Source of the DNA: Siphonodentalium dalli
Lineage: Eukaryota > Mollusca > Scaphopoda > Gadilida > Siphonodentaliidae
Length of the DNA: 64,000 bases
NCBI GenBank assembly: GCA_032622095.1
Contig: CP136065.1
Span: 210,158,151 to 210,222,150, forward strand
Direction: 5' to 3'
Under the pieces are notes generated by a model. It did no database searches. It saw only the letters and a program-made list of their open reading frames with translations, and was not told the DNA's origin. Each line of letters begins with the position of its first letter. Position 1 is the stretch's first letter. Made by a program: the position numbers and the translations under genes. Shown here in pieces: positions 22,406-33,669 of the stretch.

Positions 22406-22757
22406 CAAATTGGAGATATTTTATGTGTGTATATGTATGTATTTGTGTATGTATGTGTGTTATAGACTCGAAAACTGTTTGACCGATCTGACTCAAATTT
22501 GGTATGTAGGCCTACTTTGATCCGGGGAACAATATGGGCGGGTCAAATTTCATATGCGACCATGTCCTTGACCTTGACCTCGCTCATATAGGCATGTTTT
22601 TGGACCTCGACCAATTCGACTCAAATTTGGTTTGTAGGCCTACTTTGATTCCGGGAACAATATGGGCGGATCCAATTTCACGTGCGACTGTGTCCTTAAC
22701 ATTGCTCATATATGCATGTTTCTGGACCACCCAGATGAAGTCGGGCACATCAGCTAG
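22406..22757 (+). mobile_element. Tandem repeat-bearing element ending CTAG^T (Helitron-like candidate)
   Basis: Two units of about 125 bp (from about 22478 and 22606) share GACTCAAATTTGG, GTAGGCCTACTTTGAT and GGGAACAATATGGGCGG. They are preceded by a TGTA-rich microsatellite (22424-22461). The sequence ends CACATCAGCTAG followed by T, as a Helitron 3' end would, but the expected stem-loop before CTAG is weak. No Rep or helicase sequence is present. Confidence 0.4.
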
Positions 22758-23574
22758 TAATATTATATTTCTGTGTATACAAGGTATTCTATCTACAAAA
22801 ACTGTTACAACCATAAAATATCATTTAAAAAAATTCAGGCAAAAAGTCTCAGCCCACCTAAATATTTGGGTGCCCATACAGCTACGTAGTTATATTATAT
22901 ATAGTAGGTTATATAGTTTCCTGGGTATGAAATAATAGATACGATTCAAAGACCCTTGTCTGGAAATGGTTCTATCAATTAATATTGATTTTATTTCAAA
23001 TTATCTGGTATAATATACATTACAATATTATATGTGGTGTAAAATTTCCAACTATTGTCATGCCAGGCATGAAATTTCCAACAGGTGAGACATCCACCAA
23101 AGACACCCCTATCACCACATCCTTGATCCTTGAGTGGAGGGTCTCTGTTACAAAACCAATATTGGTGGCTCCATATATAAATATCCCAAACTTATTGTGG
23201 GACTTAAATTGCACCATCTTGCACCAACCATGACCAGGCGCTGTAATAAATACTGCATATCAAGTATGGATTACTGAAGTCTAGAATAGTCACTTCACTC
23301 TGTGCTGCGCACTAAAGAACTCCATTCACACACTTTGCAAACGTTTCAATATTATTTTAAGGAGCATCTCAATTGACTGACTTCACATTTTTTTACAATA
23401 AGTTGTTGTATTTATTGCCTGACATTGTCGTGAAGTCCTCCCACGTAAAGGAAGTTGCATAGGGACAACAATGTAGTATTGACTAGTCTGCAAGTGGATC
23501 GTAAGAAGAACAATCTGCACAAAAAGCTTTGTTATATTATTTCACAACATTTTGGAATCAATCAATGTCTATTT
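22758..23574. other. Unannotated stretch
   Basis: Two opposite short frames near 22985-23233 are not recognisable. No repeat from elsewhere in the window is present. Confidence 0.4.
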
Positions 23575-23934
23575 AGTCCAGGAACATTAGTCCAAAATGA
23601 GCACAGTGAGGAAGTAAACAGCACTGAAGAGGTGACATACAGTAATGCCCTAAATAATCAGCTCCTCAACCACAGCAGAATTATGGGTAACTTGTCAGGA
23701 TTTAGTCGGAAATATGGCTTGTTGCCATTCATCGGAAAGCTCTCACTGAAAAGTTACCCATAAGTGAGAGCTTTCTGATGAATGGCAACAAGCCATATTT
23801 TCGACTAAATCCTGAAAAGTTACCCATAATTCTGCTGTGGTTAAGGAGTCGATTATTTAGGGGTTTGCTGTAGTCCAGGAACATTAGGCCAAAAAGAGCC
23901 CATGCAGTGAGGAAGTAAACAGCACTGAAGAGGG
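23575..23934 (+). repeat. 60-bp direct repeats flanking F2
   Basis: 23575-23632 and 23872-23934 share AGTCCAGGAACATTAG and GTGAGGAAGTAAACAGCACT, with a 5-bp indel. The right copy begins directly at the right TA of F2. Confidence 0.85.
23638..23872. mobile_element. F2: TA-flanked palindromic miniature element
   Basis: TACAGTAATGCCC to a degenerate GGGTTTGCTGTA. It has extra bases at the centre (GAAAAGTTACCCATAAGTGA), making it about 20 bp longer than other F copies. Confidence 0.85.
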
Positions 23935-24163
23935 TTTTTTGTCTGCTGAGGCATTTTATCTTTTATTACTTGATTTACAGATTATTTTGGCTCAAAGGTA
24001 GGGGAGATGGGAGGAAAAAAATAGAAATAAAATCTATATAATTTTTTTTTTAATTTAAATTGACAAAAAATAGGGTCAGGAGAAATAAAATACTTGCTGT
24101 ATAATAATCTCATCTAAAACAAGCATGGGCAAATATATTTTTTGATTTGGATGTTTCTTTAAG

Positions 24164-24304
24164 TTAACCCTTTCAGTTCCAAGTCCGATTTTTGTATAGA
24201 GCTCTTTCCATCAATGTATCATATTATTATAATCAATAAATTTGAAAAATGATCAAGGAAATATGGGTTGCTACAAAAATCGGACTTGGCACTGAAAGGG
24301 TTAA
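24164..24304. mobile_element. B3: short family B TTAA element without the hairpin cassette
   Basis: TTAACCCTTTCAGTTCCAAG and TCCGATTTTTG mirror CAAAAATCGGACTTGGC and ACTGAAAGGGTTAA. The middle (about 70 bp) lacks the hairpin modules seen in B2, B4 and B5. It is either a deletion derivative or the pre-cassette form. Confidence 0.85.
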
Positions 24305-24870
24305 AGCATGATAAGTATGGACAGATGAAAAAATATCGCCAATATCAGTGTCCACCATATTGACGTTGACGTTCAATACCATAAACATAACGGAGAGGCT
24401 TCGCTGTTCAATCGATGTTGTTGTATATTTTACGTAAACTTCTACATTTTTCAAATTTTTTTTATATTCAGGATTAATATTCCCATTGGCAGATATAAAA
24501 AAGAGAAAACTAAAATTAATTTTTATAGTCATACAGCTTTTTTTTGGGTAGGGGATAAATCCACAAACCAAGTAATAAAAAATAAAATGCCTGATGTGAC
24601 ATAACATCACAGGCGCTATACTAAAAGTTCCCAAACATGAGGTGAGCATTTTGAGATATGCGATATTTTTAGTGCCTACACCATTCTACAAAATTTAAGG
24701 CACAAAATAGCGGAGACTCATGAAATATAAGCTTTCTTGTTGTATAGTTCACATAACTAGTATTTCATGTCTTCAAAGATTTGCATTACATTCAATAAAC
24801 ATCTTTTCAGCCTTTGTTTAGTTAAAAACTACTCTGTTCTTATCGGCACATACCATTATAATACAGAACA
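24305..24870. other. Unannotated stretch
   Basis: A 138-residue minus-strand frame (24233-24649) runs from the B3 element into this region and shows no domain; I do not regard it as a gene. Confidence 0.4.
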
Positions 24871-24985
24871 TACAGTAATGCCCTAAATAATTGCTCCTTA
24901 ACCACAGCTGAATTATGGGTAACCTTTCAGGATTTAGTCGGAAATATGGCTTGTTGCCATTCATCGGAAAGCTCTCAGTAAGGGA
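24871..24985 (+). mobile_element. F3: left half of a palindromic F element
   Basis: Starts ACAGTAATGCCCTAAATAAT and stops after GAAAGCTCTCAGT, at the centre of the palindrome. The mirrored half is missing. Confidence 0.85.
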
Positions 24986-25033
24986 TGTGGAAAGAATAAA
25001 TGTTTAAATACCAGAATTCAACTGGAAGAACTA

Positions 25034-26850
25034 GTCGGGGAGCCAATAAGGTCCACCTACACCCCCCCCGATGATTACAAATAACCTTATTTTTATTGTT
25101 CCCTATGGTATCCAGATAAAGAATCCGGAATTCTCCGAAAAATAAAGGTGGCCCTACTAGGTGCTAGAGCCATTTGAATCCAAGATGGCCGCCATTTCCT
25201 CTAATTCCGACCAGCTGTATTTAATCGTTGTAATAGATCGGTTGTTAGCAAAAGACACAGACAAAATATATGCCATTTGTTGGTATGATGTCCTTCTTCA
25301 AAATGACGGCAAAAAATTTCGAAAAAAATTCAAAATGGCCGCCGAAAAATGACGTCATCTGCACGAAAATAGGAAATTTAATTAATATTTCACCATATCT
25401 TCCATTTTTCTTCACATTAATCATTAGTAAATGGCAATGTTTTTGAGACAGTCATCAAGCGTGATATTATAGCGTCATTTTAAGACATTTGCCATTGACG
25501 AGGGTTCCGTAATAGATACAGAAAGAGGATTTGAAAAAGAGGGCTAAAATTTTCGATTTTTTGCAAGACGATTTTGATAGTCATTTTATCGACAAACCAC
25601 ACAGGCTGTTAATAGAATGTCAACAACTATGTGCTTTATTTTATTGGACGGATGTTTTACTTCAATGGGAATGAAATTGGTGTAGAAAATTTCCAAAATG
25701 GCCGCCGAAAATATGAAAAATGGTAAATATTGCCCCAGGGTGTCCTGCAATGGCTTACAAGTTGTGGTTAATATATAAAATTGGCTAATCTGTATTATAT
25801 ACATTGCATACTAACATGTCTGATGCACCATGGATCATTGTTTCTATTGTCACCACTGACATCACCAGAAATATTGGATTTTTCTCTCACAAACTTGACA
25901 TAAATTTCGACAAAAATTCACTTTTCAGGGTTGGACAATTGTTTTAAGTAAAATGCAACTATCATTGGTATCAAAGGTATTTATTGTATTGGTCTATCTT
26001 AAATGTGTCACACTACGGTGTTTATAGACCAAATTGCTCAAGATGGCTTCCAAAATGGCAACCAAATTTGTAAAAAGTTAATTTTTTACATATATCCCGA
26101 ACATTATTCTCTGCGTTATCCGACAAGGTAGTAAATTGTGACTCACTTGGTTATTGTACGTGTTAGTTAATTAACTGATAAATACGTTCTATTATGTTTG
26201 TCCCAGTTCCGTATGGGGCATGACAAATTCATTTTAAAGTTGCAGTATGGAATTTTGCGGAGAACCTCTTTTGTGTTTCTTGCCATATTATTGAAAGGAA
26301 ATGGGCAGAACTTTGAAACGGAACTGAGATGAACCATAATATGTGGCTATTCTGGTCCATTATGATAAAACATATCAACTGGATACACGGTGGATGCCAA
26401 GATGGTAGCCAGGGAGTTACTATATGGTCATAGATGAGGTGAATAGGTATACAGGGAGTTATTGTATGGTCAACGGTGAGATGAGTACATGTATGTATAC
26501 AATTAGTGACTGTATGATCATAAATGTAATGAATAGCTATACAGGGAGTGACTAAATGGTCATGTGTCAGGTGTATGAGTATACCCGGTGTTCCTGCTTG
26601 GTGATGTGGCGGTATGGTCATGTGTAGGTTATACGGGTATACACATGTGTTGCTATATGGTCATGGGCGAGGGGTATGTGTATATAGCGAGCGGCTATAT
26701 GGCCATGGATGATGTGCATATGCATACATGGAGTGAATATACTGACATGGCTGGGGAGTATTAGTATATCTTGAGTGGCTATTCTGCTATGGTGTGACAA
26801 ATAGGGATACGGGGAGTGACATGGCCAAGGGTGAGGTGAATATATATACA
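25034..26850 (+). repeat. Left arm of the giant inverted repeat
   Basis: Non-coding. It includes several AAGATGGCCGCC or AAAATGGCCGCC words (about 25182, 25335, 25697), GACGTCAT-type words, and from about 26400 outward-reading copies of the 42-bp minisatellite. Open frames on either strand are matched by mirrored frames in the right arm and have no known domain. Confidence 0.85.
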
Positions 26851-28930
26851 ATGATTGACCATGATCATGTACGAATGTTTTGAATAGGTACACACGGTGT
26901 GACTATATGGCCATAGGTCAGATGAAGGAGTATACCAGGTGCCATGGGTGAGGGTATGTGTATGAAGCGAGTGGCTATATGACCATTGGTGAGGTGGATA
27001 TGTATACCCGGGGTGACTCTATGGTCATTGTTGTGGTGTTGATGTATATATTGAATGTCTATTTGACCATGTGTGTGTGGAGAATAGGTATACATGGGAT
27101 GACCGTATGGCCAATAGTGAGGTGAATGGGTATACAAGGAGTGACTCTATGGTTATGGGTCATGTTTAGGATTATACCCGGTGTGACTGCATTGTGACTC
27201 ATGGCTGTATGGCCATCCATGGTCATGGGTCAGGTGTACGTTTATACAGTTGGTCACTATATTGTTATGTCTGTAGTGTTTATGTATATATGGAATGACT
27301 GTGTGGTAATGGGTGGCTATCGCTTTTCACGTTTAAAGTTCCCCCATGTACACACACACTATCATGGTGGAGAACTCTTTGATATGACCTCTCTATTGAT
27401 TAACATATCCTTGCGTTATTGTGGAAAGCGATAGCCACCCAAATTACACATGTACAACCCACCATGACCTCATATGTACATAAACACCACACAAATGACA
27501 ATATAGTCACCCACTCTATACACATACACCTGACCATACAGCCATATTTGGTTATACTGGTACATGCCACAAATGACGATACAGCCATGAGTCACCATGC
27601 ATGAACACCAGGTATACTCCTACACCTGACCATATAGTCACTATGTGTATACATATTCACCACATTCACGATCATAAAGTCACTCATTGTATACCTATTC
27701 ACCTCACCGTGGACCATACAGCCACTACATGTATATCTATTCGCCATACCCATGACCATAGAGTCAATCCAGATATACATATACACCTCATCAATGGTGA
27801 GCCCTTCCAAATATACCAATACCCGCACACACGACCACTCATAAGTTTAATACTTGCATATACACCTCGCACATGACAATTCAGCAACTCAATGTATACT
27901 TATACACGCCATCCATGATCATTCATCTACACCCTATACACCACCGATGATAATACATCCACAACATATATCAATATACGACCCACCCGTTACCAAAAGG
28001 GCACTCCCTATATAGCCACAGGTATGCATATAACTTCAATCTTGACCGTACAGGCATACCAGGTGCACCTATACACATTACCCATAACCATAAAATCACT
28101 CCCTATTTATCTACGCACTCCATCCATGATCATACAGACAGCACAAATATACATATACACCCACATGTCACAATACAGCCACACACGGTACACATATACA
28201 TCCCACCACGACATTACAGTCACTCCATATATACATAAACAACTCACAGATGACCATGTAGCTACTCTCGTTATATCTATACACCACAGCAATGCCCATA
28301 CGGTCACAACGGCCACACACAACAATACACCGTACAGTCACTACATGTATACCGATTCACCTCACACATGCCCATACAGCCACTCCTTATATTCATATGC
28401 ATCTCACCATGGACACCCCACTCATAACCATATAGTCACTCCTTGTATACATATTCACACCATTCATGCCCATACAGTAACTCCCTGTATATATATTCAC
28501 CTCACCCTTGGCCATGTCACTCCCCGTATCCATATTGTCACACCATAGCAGAATAGCCACTCAAGATATACTAATACTCCCCAGCCATGTCAGTATATTC
28601 ACTCCATGTATGCATATGCACATCATCCATGCCCATATAGACGCTCGCTATATACACATACCCCTCGCCCATGACCATATAGCAACACATGTGTATACCC
28701 GTATAACCTACACATGACCATACCGCCACATCACCAAGCAGGAACACCGGGTATACTCATACACCTGACACATGACCATTTAGTCACTCCCTGTATAGCT
28801 ATTCATTACATTTATGATCATACAGTCACTAATTGTATACATACATGTACTCATCTCACCGTTGACCATACAATAACTCCCTGTATACCTATTCACCTCA
28901 CCTATGATAATATAGTAAGTCCCTGGCTAC
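26400..28930. repeat. 42-bp degenerate minisatellite, strand-switching at about 27375
   Basis: To the right of about 27430 the unit reads like CATGACCATACAGTCACTCC then GTATACATATTCACCTCAC. For example, AGTCA or its equivalent falls at 27636, 27678, 27720 and 27762, 42 bp apart. To the left of 27316 the same unit is on the opposite strand. At the switch, GGTGGCTATCGCTTTTC (27318) faces GAAAGCGATAGCCACC (27425). Because 42 is divisible by 3, translations show 14-residue repeats rich in His, Thr and Pro; frames are broken and vary between units, so I do not call a protein. Confidence 0.85.
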
Positions 28931-30300
28931 CATCTTGGCATCCACCCTGTATCCAGTTGATATGTTTTATCATAATGGACCAGAATAGCCACATATTATG
29001 GTTCATCTCAGTTCCGTTTCAAAGTTCTGCCCATTTCCTTTCAATAATATGGCAAGAAACACAAAAGAGGTTCTCCGCAAAATTCCATACTGCAACTTTA
29101 AAATGAATTTGTCATGCCCCATACGGAACTGGGACAAACATAATAGAACGTAGTTGTCAGTTAATTAACTAACACGTACAATAACCAAGTGAGTCACAAT
29201 TTACTACCTTGTCGGATAACGCAGAGAATAATGTTCGGGATATATGTAAAAAATTAACTTTTTACAAATTTGGTTGCCATTTTGGAAGCCATCTTGAGCA
29301 ATTTGGTCTATAAACACCGTAGTGTGACACATTTAAGATAGACCAATACAATAAATACCTTTGATACCAATGATAGTTGCATTTTACTTAAAACAATTGT
29401 CCAACCCTGAAAAGTGAATTTTTGTCGAAATTTATGTCAAGTTTGTGAGAGAAAAATCCAATATTTCTGGTGATGTCAGTGGTGACAATAGAAACAATGA
29501 TCCATGGTGCATCAGACATGTTAGTATGCAATGTATATAATACAGATTAACCAATTTTATATATTAGCCACAACTTGTAAGCCATTGCAGGACACCCTGG
29601 GGCAATATTTACCATTTTTCATATTTTCGGCGGCCATTTTGGAAATTTTCTACACCAATTTCATTCCCATTGAAGTAAAACATCCGTGCAATAAAATAAA
29701 GCACATAGTTGTTGACATTCTATTAACAGCCTGTGTGGTTTGTCGATAAAATGACTATCAAAATCGTCTTGCAAAAAATCGAAAATTTTAGCCCTCTTTT
29801 TCAAATCCTCTTTCTGTATCTATTACGGAACCCTCGTCAATGGCAAATGTCTTAAAATGACGCTATAATATCACGCTTGATGACTGTCTCAAAAACATTG
29901 CCATTTACTAATGATTAATGTGAAGAAAAATGGAACATATGGTGAAATATTAATAAAATTTCCTATTTTCGTGCAGATGATGTCATTTTTCGGCGGCCAT
30001 TTTGATTGTTTTTCGAAATTTTTTGCCGTCATTTTGAAGAAGGACATCATACCAACAAATGGCATATATTTTGTCTGTGTCTTTTGCTAACAACCGATCT
30101 ATTACAACGATTAAATACAGCTGGTCGGAATTAGAGGAAATGGCGGCCATCTTGGATTCAAATGGCTCTAGCACCTAGTAGGGCCACCTTTATTTTTCGG
30201 AGAATTCCGGATTCTTTATCTGGATACCATAGGGAACAATAAAAATAAGGCTATTTGTAATCATCGGGGGGGTGCAGGTGGACCTTATTGGCTCCCCGAC
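28486..30300 (-). repeat. Right arm of the giant inverted repeat
   Basis: Inverse of 25034-26850. Few differences are visible, for example one or two substitutions per several hundred bp, and a small cluster at the AAAATGGCCGCC word near 30000. Confidence 0.85.
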
Positions 30301-31621
30301 TAAACCATATGAAGATTGGGATCAATTGGATGTAAAATATTGGCAGTAGTCTGGCCTGTATGGTATGGTGAAGATTTAATCATACAAAGAGTAAAATCCA
30401 AGATGGCCACTGGCAGCCATGATTTTCAACTAAATTCTGAAACATTTGATGGCTCCCATCTGATGGTCACCAAGAGGATCCATATGAAGTTTGGTGACAT
30501 TTGGATGAGGGAATTGGTCTGTATGGCATATCAAAGGATTTATTCATGTAAAGAGTAAAAACAACAAGAGGTTGCACCAGCGGTGCTGGAATATCGATCC
30601 CCACGGTGGCAAATTCAAACCGACAAAGTATGGTTGAGATATCTGCTCGGATGAGAAAAAAAAAATTTCAATGATAAATAACTCTAGAATGGAAAACATG
30701 AACAAAATGACTGAACATTCAATTGATTGCCATCATAGTAGTGAACATACATGGCAAATTTTGTTGATATCTGTCACCCAGTGATGGAGATAAGGACAAA
30801 AAACCAACACTGCCAAATAAACAAAGATGAATAACTCTCGATTGGAAAACCAGAAGAAAACGGTTGAACACTCAATTGATTGCCGTTATAGCATTGAGCG
30901 TCCATTGAGATATTTGAGACAGATGGAAAAACAGAGAGATAAATGTCCAGATGGATGGATAAGGTCAATCCAGTATACCCCCAATCTCTTTGAGGGTGTG
31001 GGCATAAAGATGGCTGCCTTTTGCCATGTTTTTCATAGAAAATATTTCAAATTTGATAGCTCCCACACAGAGGTGACCCAAAACATGCTTATTAATTTTC
31101 AAAGCAATTCTTTGATAAATGCAGGCTGCAGGGCGTTCCAAGATTCAAATTTGAAATCCAAGATGGCTGCTGGTGGCCATGTTTTTTAACAAAATTCGGA
31201 AAAATTTGATGGTTCCAAAAGATCCATATGAAGTTTGGTGATGATCGGAATCATCGGATGAGGGATGCGGTATGTAGGGTGTGCCAAAGGATATAGTCAT
31301 GCAGAGATTAAAATCCAAGATGGTTTCCAGCAGCCATGTTTTCATAGAACATCGTTCAAATTCGATAGCCCCATCTAGAGGTATTCTATTTCTAAACATG
31401 CATGTAAATTTAAAAAACAATTCTCCAATAACTGCAGCCTATAGGCTGTGCCGATGGATTCAAATTTGAAATCCAAGATGGCTGCTGGCAGCCATGTTTT
31501 TAACTAATTTCGGAAAAAATTGATGTCTCCCATCTACACACACCGAAGATCTATATGTAGTTTTGTGATGATCGAATGAGAGATGCAGCCTGTAGGGTGA
31601 GCCAAAGAAAATTATAGCATA
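30301..31621 (+). repeat. Tandem-unit region with CAAGATGGCTGC palindromes
   Basis: AATCCAAGATGGCTGCTGGC and similar (often followed by AGCCATGTTTTT) recur at about 30396, 31009, 31157, 31312 and 31470, with intervening GAAGTTTGGTGATGAT and GATAGCTCCC blocks. Inside, 30555-30990 looks like a separate tandem-core fragment: ATAACTCTAGAATGGAAAAC at about 30679 and its relative near 30834 are about 160 bp apart, and it ends in CAGTATACCCCC. All short open frames share the repeat peptide LKSKMAAG and are not genes. Confidence 0.7.
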
Positions 31622-31804
31622 TTATCTAAACTTTTCCCACAAATGGGAATTAGAAGGAAAACGAATTATACTCCACTTGTATTATCATTTCACCGGTCTG
31701 CGTCTGCTTATATTTCCTTAACATCCCTCTATAATAGAATAATAGACCATTCCAGTATACTGTTATAACTGATGGGAGAATCCATTTAGTAGAGAAATGG
31801 TTAA
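31622..31804 (-). mobile_element. C2: partial family C TTAA element
   Basis: Contains TCTGCGTCTGCTTATATTTC, AACATCCCTCTA, AATAATAGACCATTCC and GGGAGAATCCATTTAG, and ends ATGGTTAA. The terminal TTAA is also the left TTAA of A2. Confidence 0.7.
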
Positions 31805-32299
31805 CACTTTCATGACGGGAGCTGCACTGTTGTAACATTAAAGACCCTGTGCCAAGCATTCTCCTAAAGATGCGAGTTGACAATAGGTCGCCTCGCATAT
31901 ATATGAGAATGCATTGGCCTAACAATTTTTTATCATTTTTTATAAGTTTTACATTCTTTAATAATTTTTATCATTTTTTGTAATTTTATCTTAATTTCTA
32001 TAATAATTATTATCATTTTGTCTTATATTCTTTAACAATTTTATCATTTTTTATAAATTTTTCTTACATTCTTTACCAATTTGTTTTATTTTTTATCATT
32101 ATTTCTTATATTCTTTACCAATTTTTTATCATTTTTTTCTTACATTTTTTAACAATTATAAAAATAATATATTTTTTTTTAGGCCAATGCATTCTCTTAT
32201 ATATGCGAGGCGACCTATGGTCAACACACATTTATAAGAGAATGCATTGGCACAGGGTTTTCGCAAAAATTCAGGAAGCTCCCATCATGAAAGTGTTAA
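31801..32299 (+). mobile_element. A2: family A TTAA element with T-rich spacer
   Basis: TTAACACTTTCATGACGGG to CATGAAAGTGTTAA (499 bp). It has a first hairpin at about 31855-31918, a long ATTTTTTATCATTTTT-type low-complexity spacer, and a second hairpin at about 32183-32250. One stem of the second hairpin is damaged (CAACACACATTTATAAG). Confidence 0.85.
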
Positions 32300-33194
32300 A
32301 ATGAACAAGCTAGACCCCTTTAATTATGAAGCATGACAGAAAAAATAACTAATGTGAAATAAATCTATAAGAAGACTGATGGCAAACTGTGGTGACATTA
32401 ATTAAACATAAGAGTAAGTCCCTACCTTTGAAGTTGTCCGTTACTTATTTAATCACAGATGGTCAAATAGAAAAATGAGCTCTGAATGTTGACAGTGCTA
32501 ACACATTAGCCATCCTGTATTAAACGTCTCCCAGAACAAGAAAAATAGCGTGTCTCACAGATAGGAAATAAGTAATATCGCGAGACACTTAAGTTTCCCT
32601 CCCACACTGCGTGTAGCTCTTGTGTTCTGTATAAGGTTCTTGCACGGAGCCTGCCGTGTATTGGCAGAGATAACTAATGTTACTACACACCAACTTCCCC
32701 AATCAATTTGTAATACCTTTAACAACCAAAAAGCAATTCTGTTAAAGTGGCTTGCCAACCAGTATAGCTATTAAGGTGGCTGCCCCATTCTTGTATCTAT
32801 TGAAGTACATATACCTATTCTTCCCGACACACTTTCTAGAATTGATCAAGTGTATTAAATTGAAGAAACTACTTGTACAACAGGGGTGCTAGTAAAGGGG
32901 CATAGGGGCTAGCTGTATGTCTATGTTCTTACCAAGGGACCCCATTTAATCATTTAAAAAATATATCATTCACAGGGTCATTGACTTGTTTCTGGCTAAA
33001 TTCCTGTAGCCGAAAAAAAACCAGGAAATAATATGATGTCGCAAGTTCCTGGGGGTTGAAACAAGTAAATTCAAAAAGACCCCAGGAAATTTTATATAAA
33101 CATTGAGCCATATACCATATAATAGAAAAATGTTGGCAGGAACTTTTGTCAGTATTCAGTTTCAGTTAAGTCACTGCAGATATATCTGAGCTGT
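32300..33194. other. Unannotated stretch
   Basis: A short GTGTCTC/GAGACAC pairing lies near 32550-32590. No gene or shared repeat is recognised. Confidence 0.4.
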
Positions 33195-33259
33195 TTAACC
33201 CTTTCTGTGACGGGAGCTGGTGCAGTATTAAAGATCAAGTGCCAGTGCATTTTCTTATA

Positions 33260-33512
33260 TTTATTACACGCTTGTTCCTAGAAGTACAGTGTTATTGCCG
33301 TTCCATATTCACAAATCCGTATGCAACGTACGTTCCATACGCATCTCGTTGACGTAAAATGACGTACATGACGTTCGCCTCAACCACGAAACTGGAACTA
33401 TTTAAATAAAAGAATCACCACACATGACAAACACGCCCTGTATGAGCCTAAATAAACCTTCTAATCCTGTATTTTTAATGCACGGATTCTAGGACGCGAA
33501 GCATGTAATAAA
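33260..33512. mobile_element. K0: 253-bp inverted-repeat element inside A3
   Basis: TTTATTACACGCTTGTTCCT at the left mirrors AGGACGCGAAGCATGTAATAAA-like sequence at the right. The inner part is non-palindromic and has three TGACGT words at 33350, 33360 and 33369. No open frame of note. Confidence 0.65.
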
Positions 33513-33669
33513 CACAGAACAACAAGATGTGTAAATGGGTTTGTCGATACGGCACTCGTGCTGTCGCGGAAGGATAGAACTCGAGGCGCAAGCGCCTCTC
33601 GTTCTATCCTTACGCGAAAGTACTCGTGCCGTATTGACAAACCCATTTACGCATCGTGTCGTTCTGTGT
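33512..33669. mobile_element. K2: 158-bp palindromic element
   Basis: ACACAGAACAACAAGATG mirrors CATCGTGTCGTTCTGTGT. The inner arms AAATGGGTTTGTC, GGCACTCGTG and GGATAGAAC pair, with apex GGCGCAAGCGCC. GC-rich, with the same type of ends as K1. Confidence 0.75.

Larger units (their letters stand above)
25034..30300. mobile_element. Giant 5.27-kb inverted-repeat (foldback) structure
   Basis: GTCGGGGAGCCAATAAGGTC at 25034 is mirrored exactly by the sequence ending GGCTCCCCGAC at 30300. Two arms of about 1.8 kb (25034-26850 and 28486-30300) are near-identical inverted copies; translations of the arms differ by only a few residues. The centre is a 42-bp minisatellite that changes strand near 27375. 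TA lies outside both ends (25032-25033 and 30301-30302), and AAC also occurs on both sides, so the target duplication is TA or AAC. There is no transposase. It is either a non-autonomous foldback transposon or a palindrome maintained by gene conversion. Confidence 0.8.

Noticed and set aside
22424-22461. TGTA-rich stretch as a promoter or regulatory site
   Set aside because: It is a simple microsatellite at the edge of a tandem repeat-bearing element.
24233-24649. 138-residue minus-strand frame
   Set aside because: Its C-terminal end is encoded by the B3 repeat, its composition follows AT-rich sequence, and there is no domain.
28024-28548. 174-residue frame with 14-residue His/Thr/Pro-rich repeats, looking like a repeat protein
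   Set aside because: The 42-bp minisatellite keeps frames open by length alone. Neighbouring units are broken by stops and the opposite strand also has long frames. No signal peptide or consistent start is visible.
26229-29106. Two 130-residue frames (26229-26621 minus and 28714-29106 plus) that are almost identical, suggesting a duplicated gene
   Set aside because: They are the mirrored arms of the giant inverted repeat, covering minisatellite and non-coding sequence, with no known domain.
25034-30300. Giant palindrome as a sequencing chimera (missed-adapter type artefact)
   Set aside because: Not fully excluded, but the core is asymmetric and diverged, and the outer flanks differ completely, which an inverted read duplication would not give.
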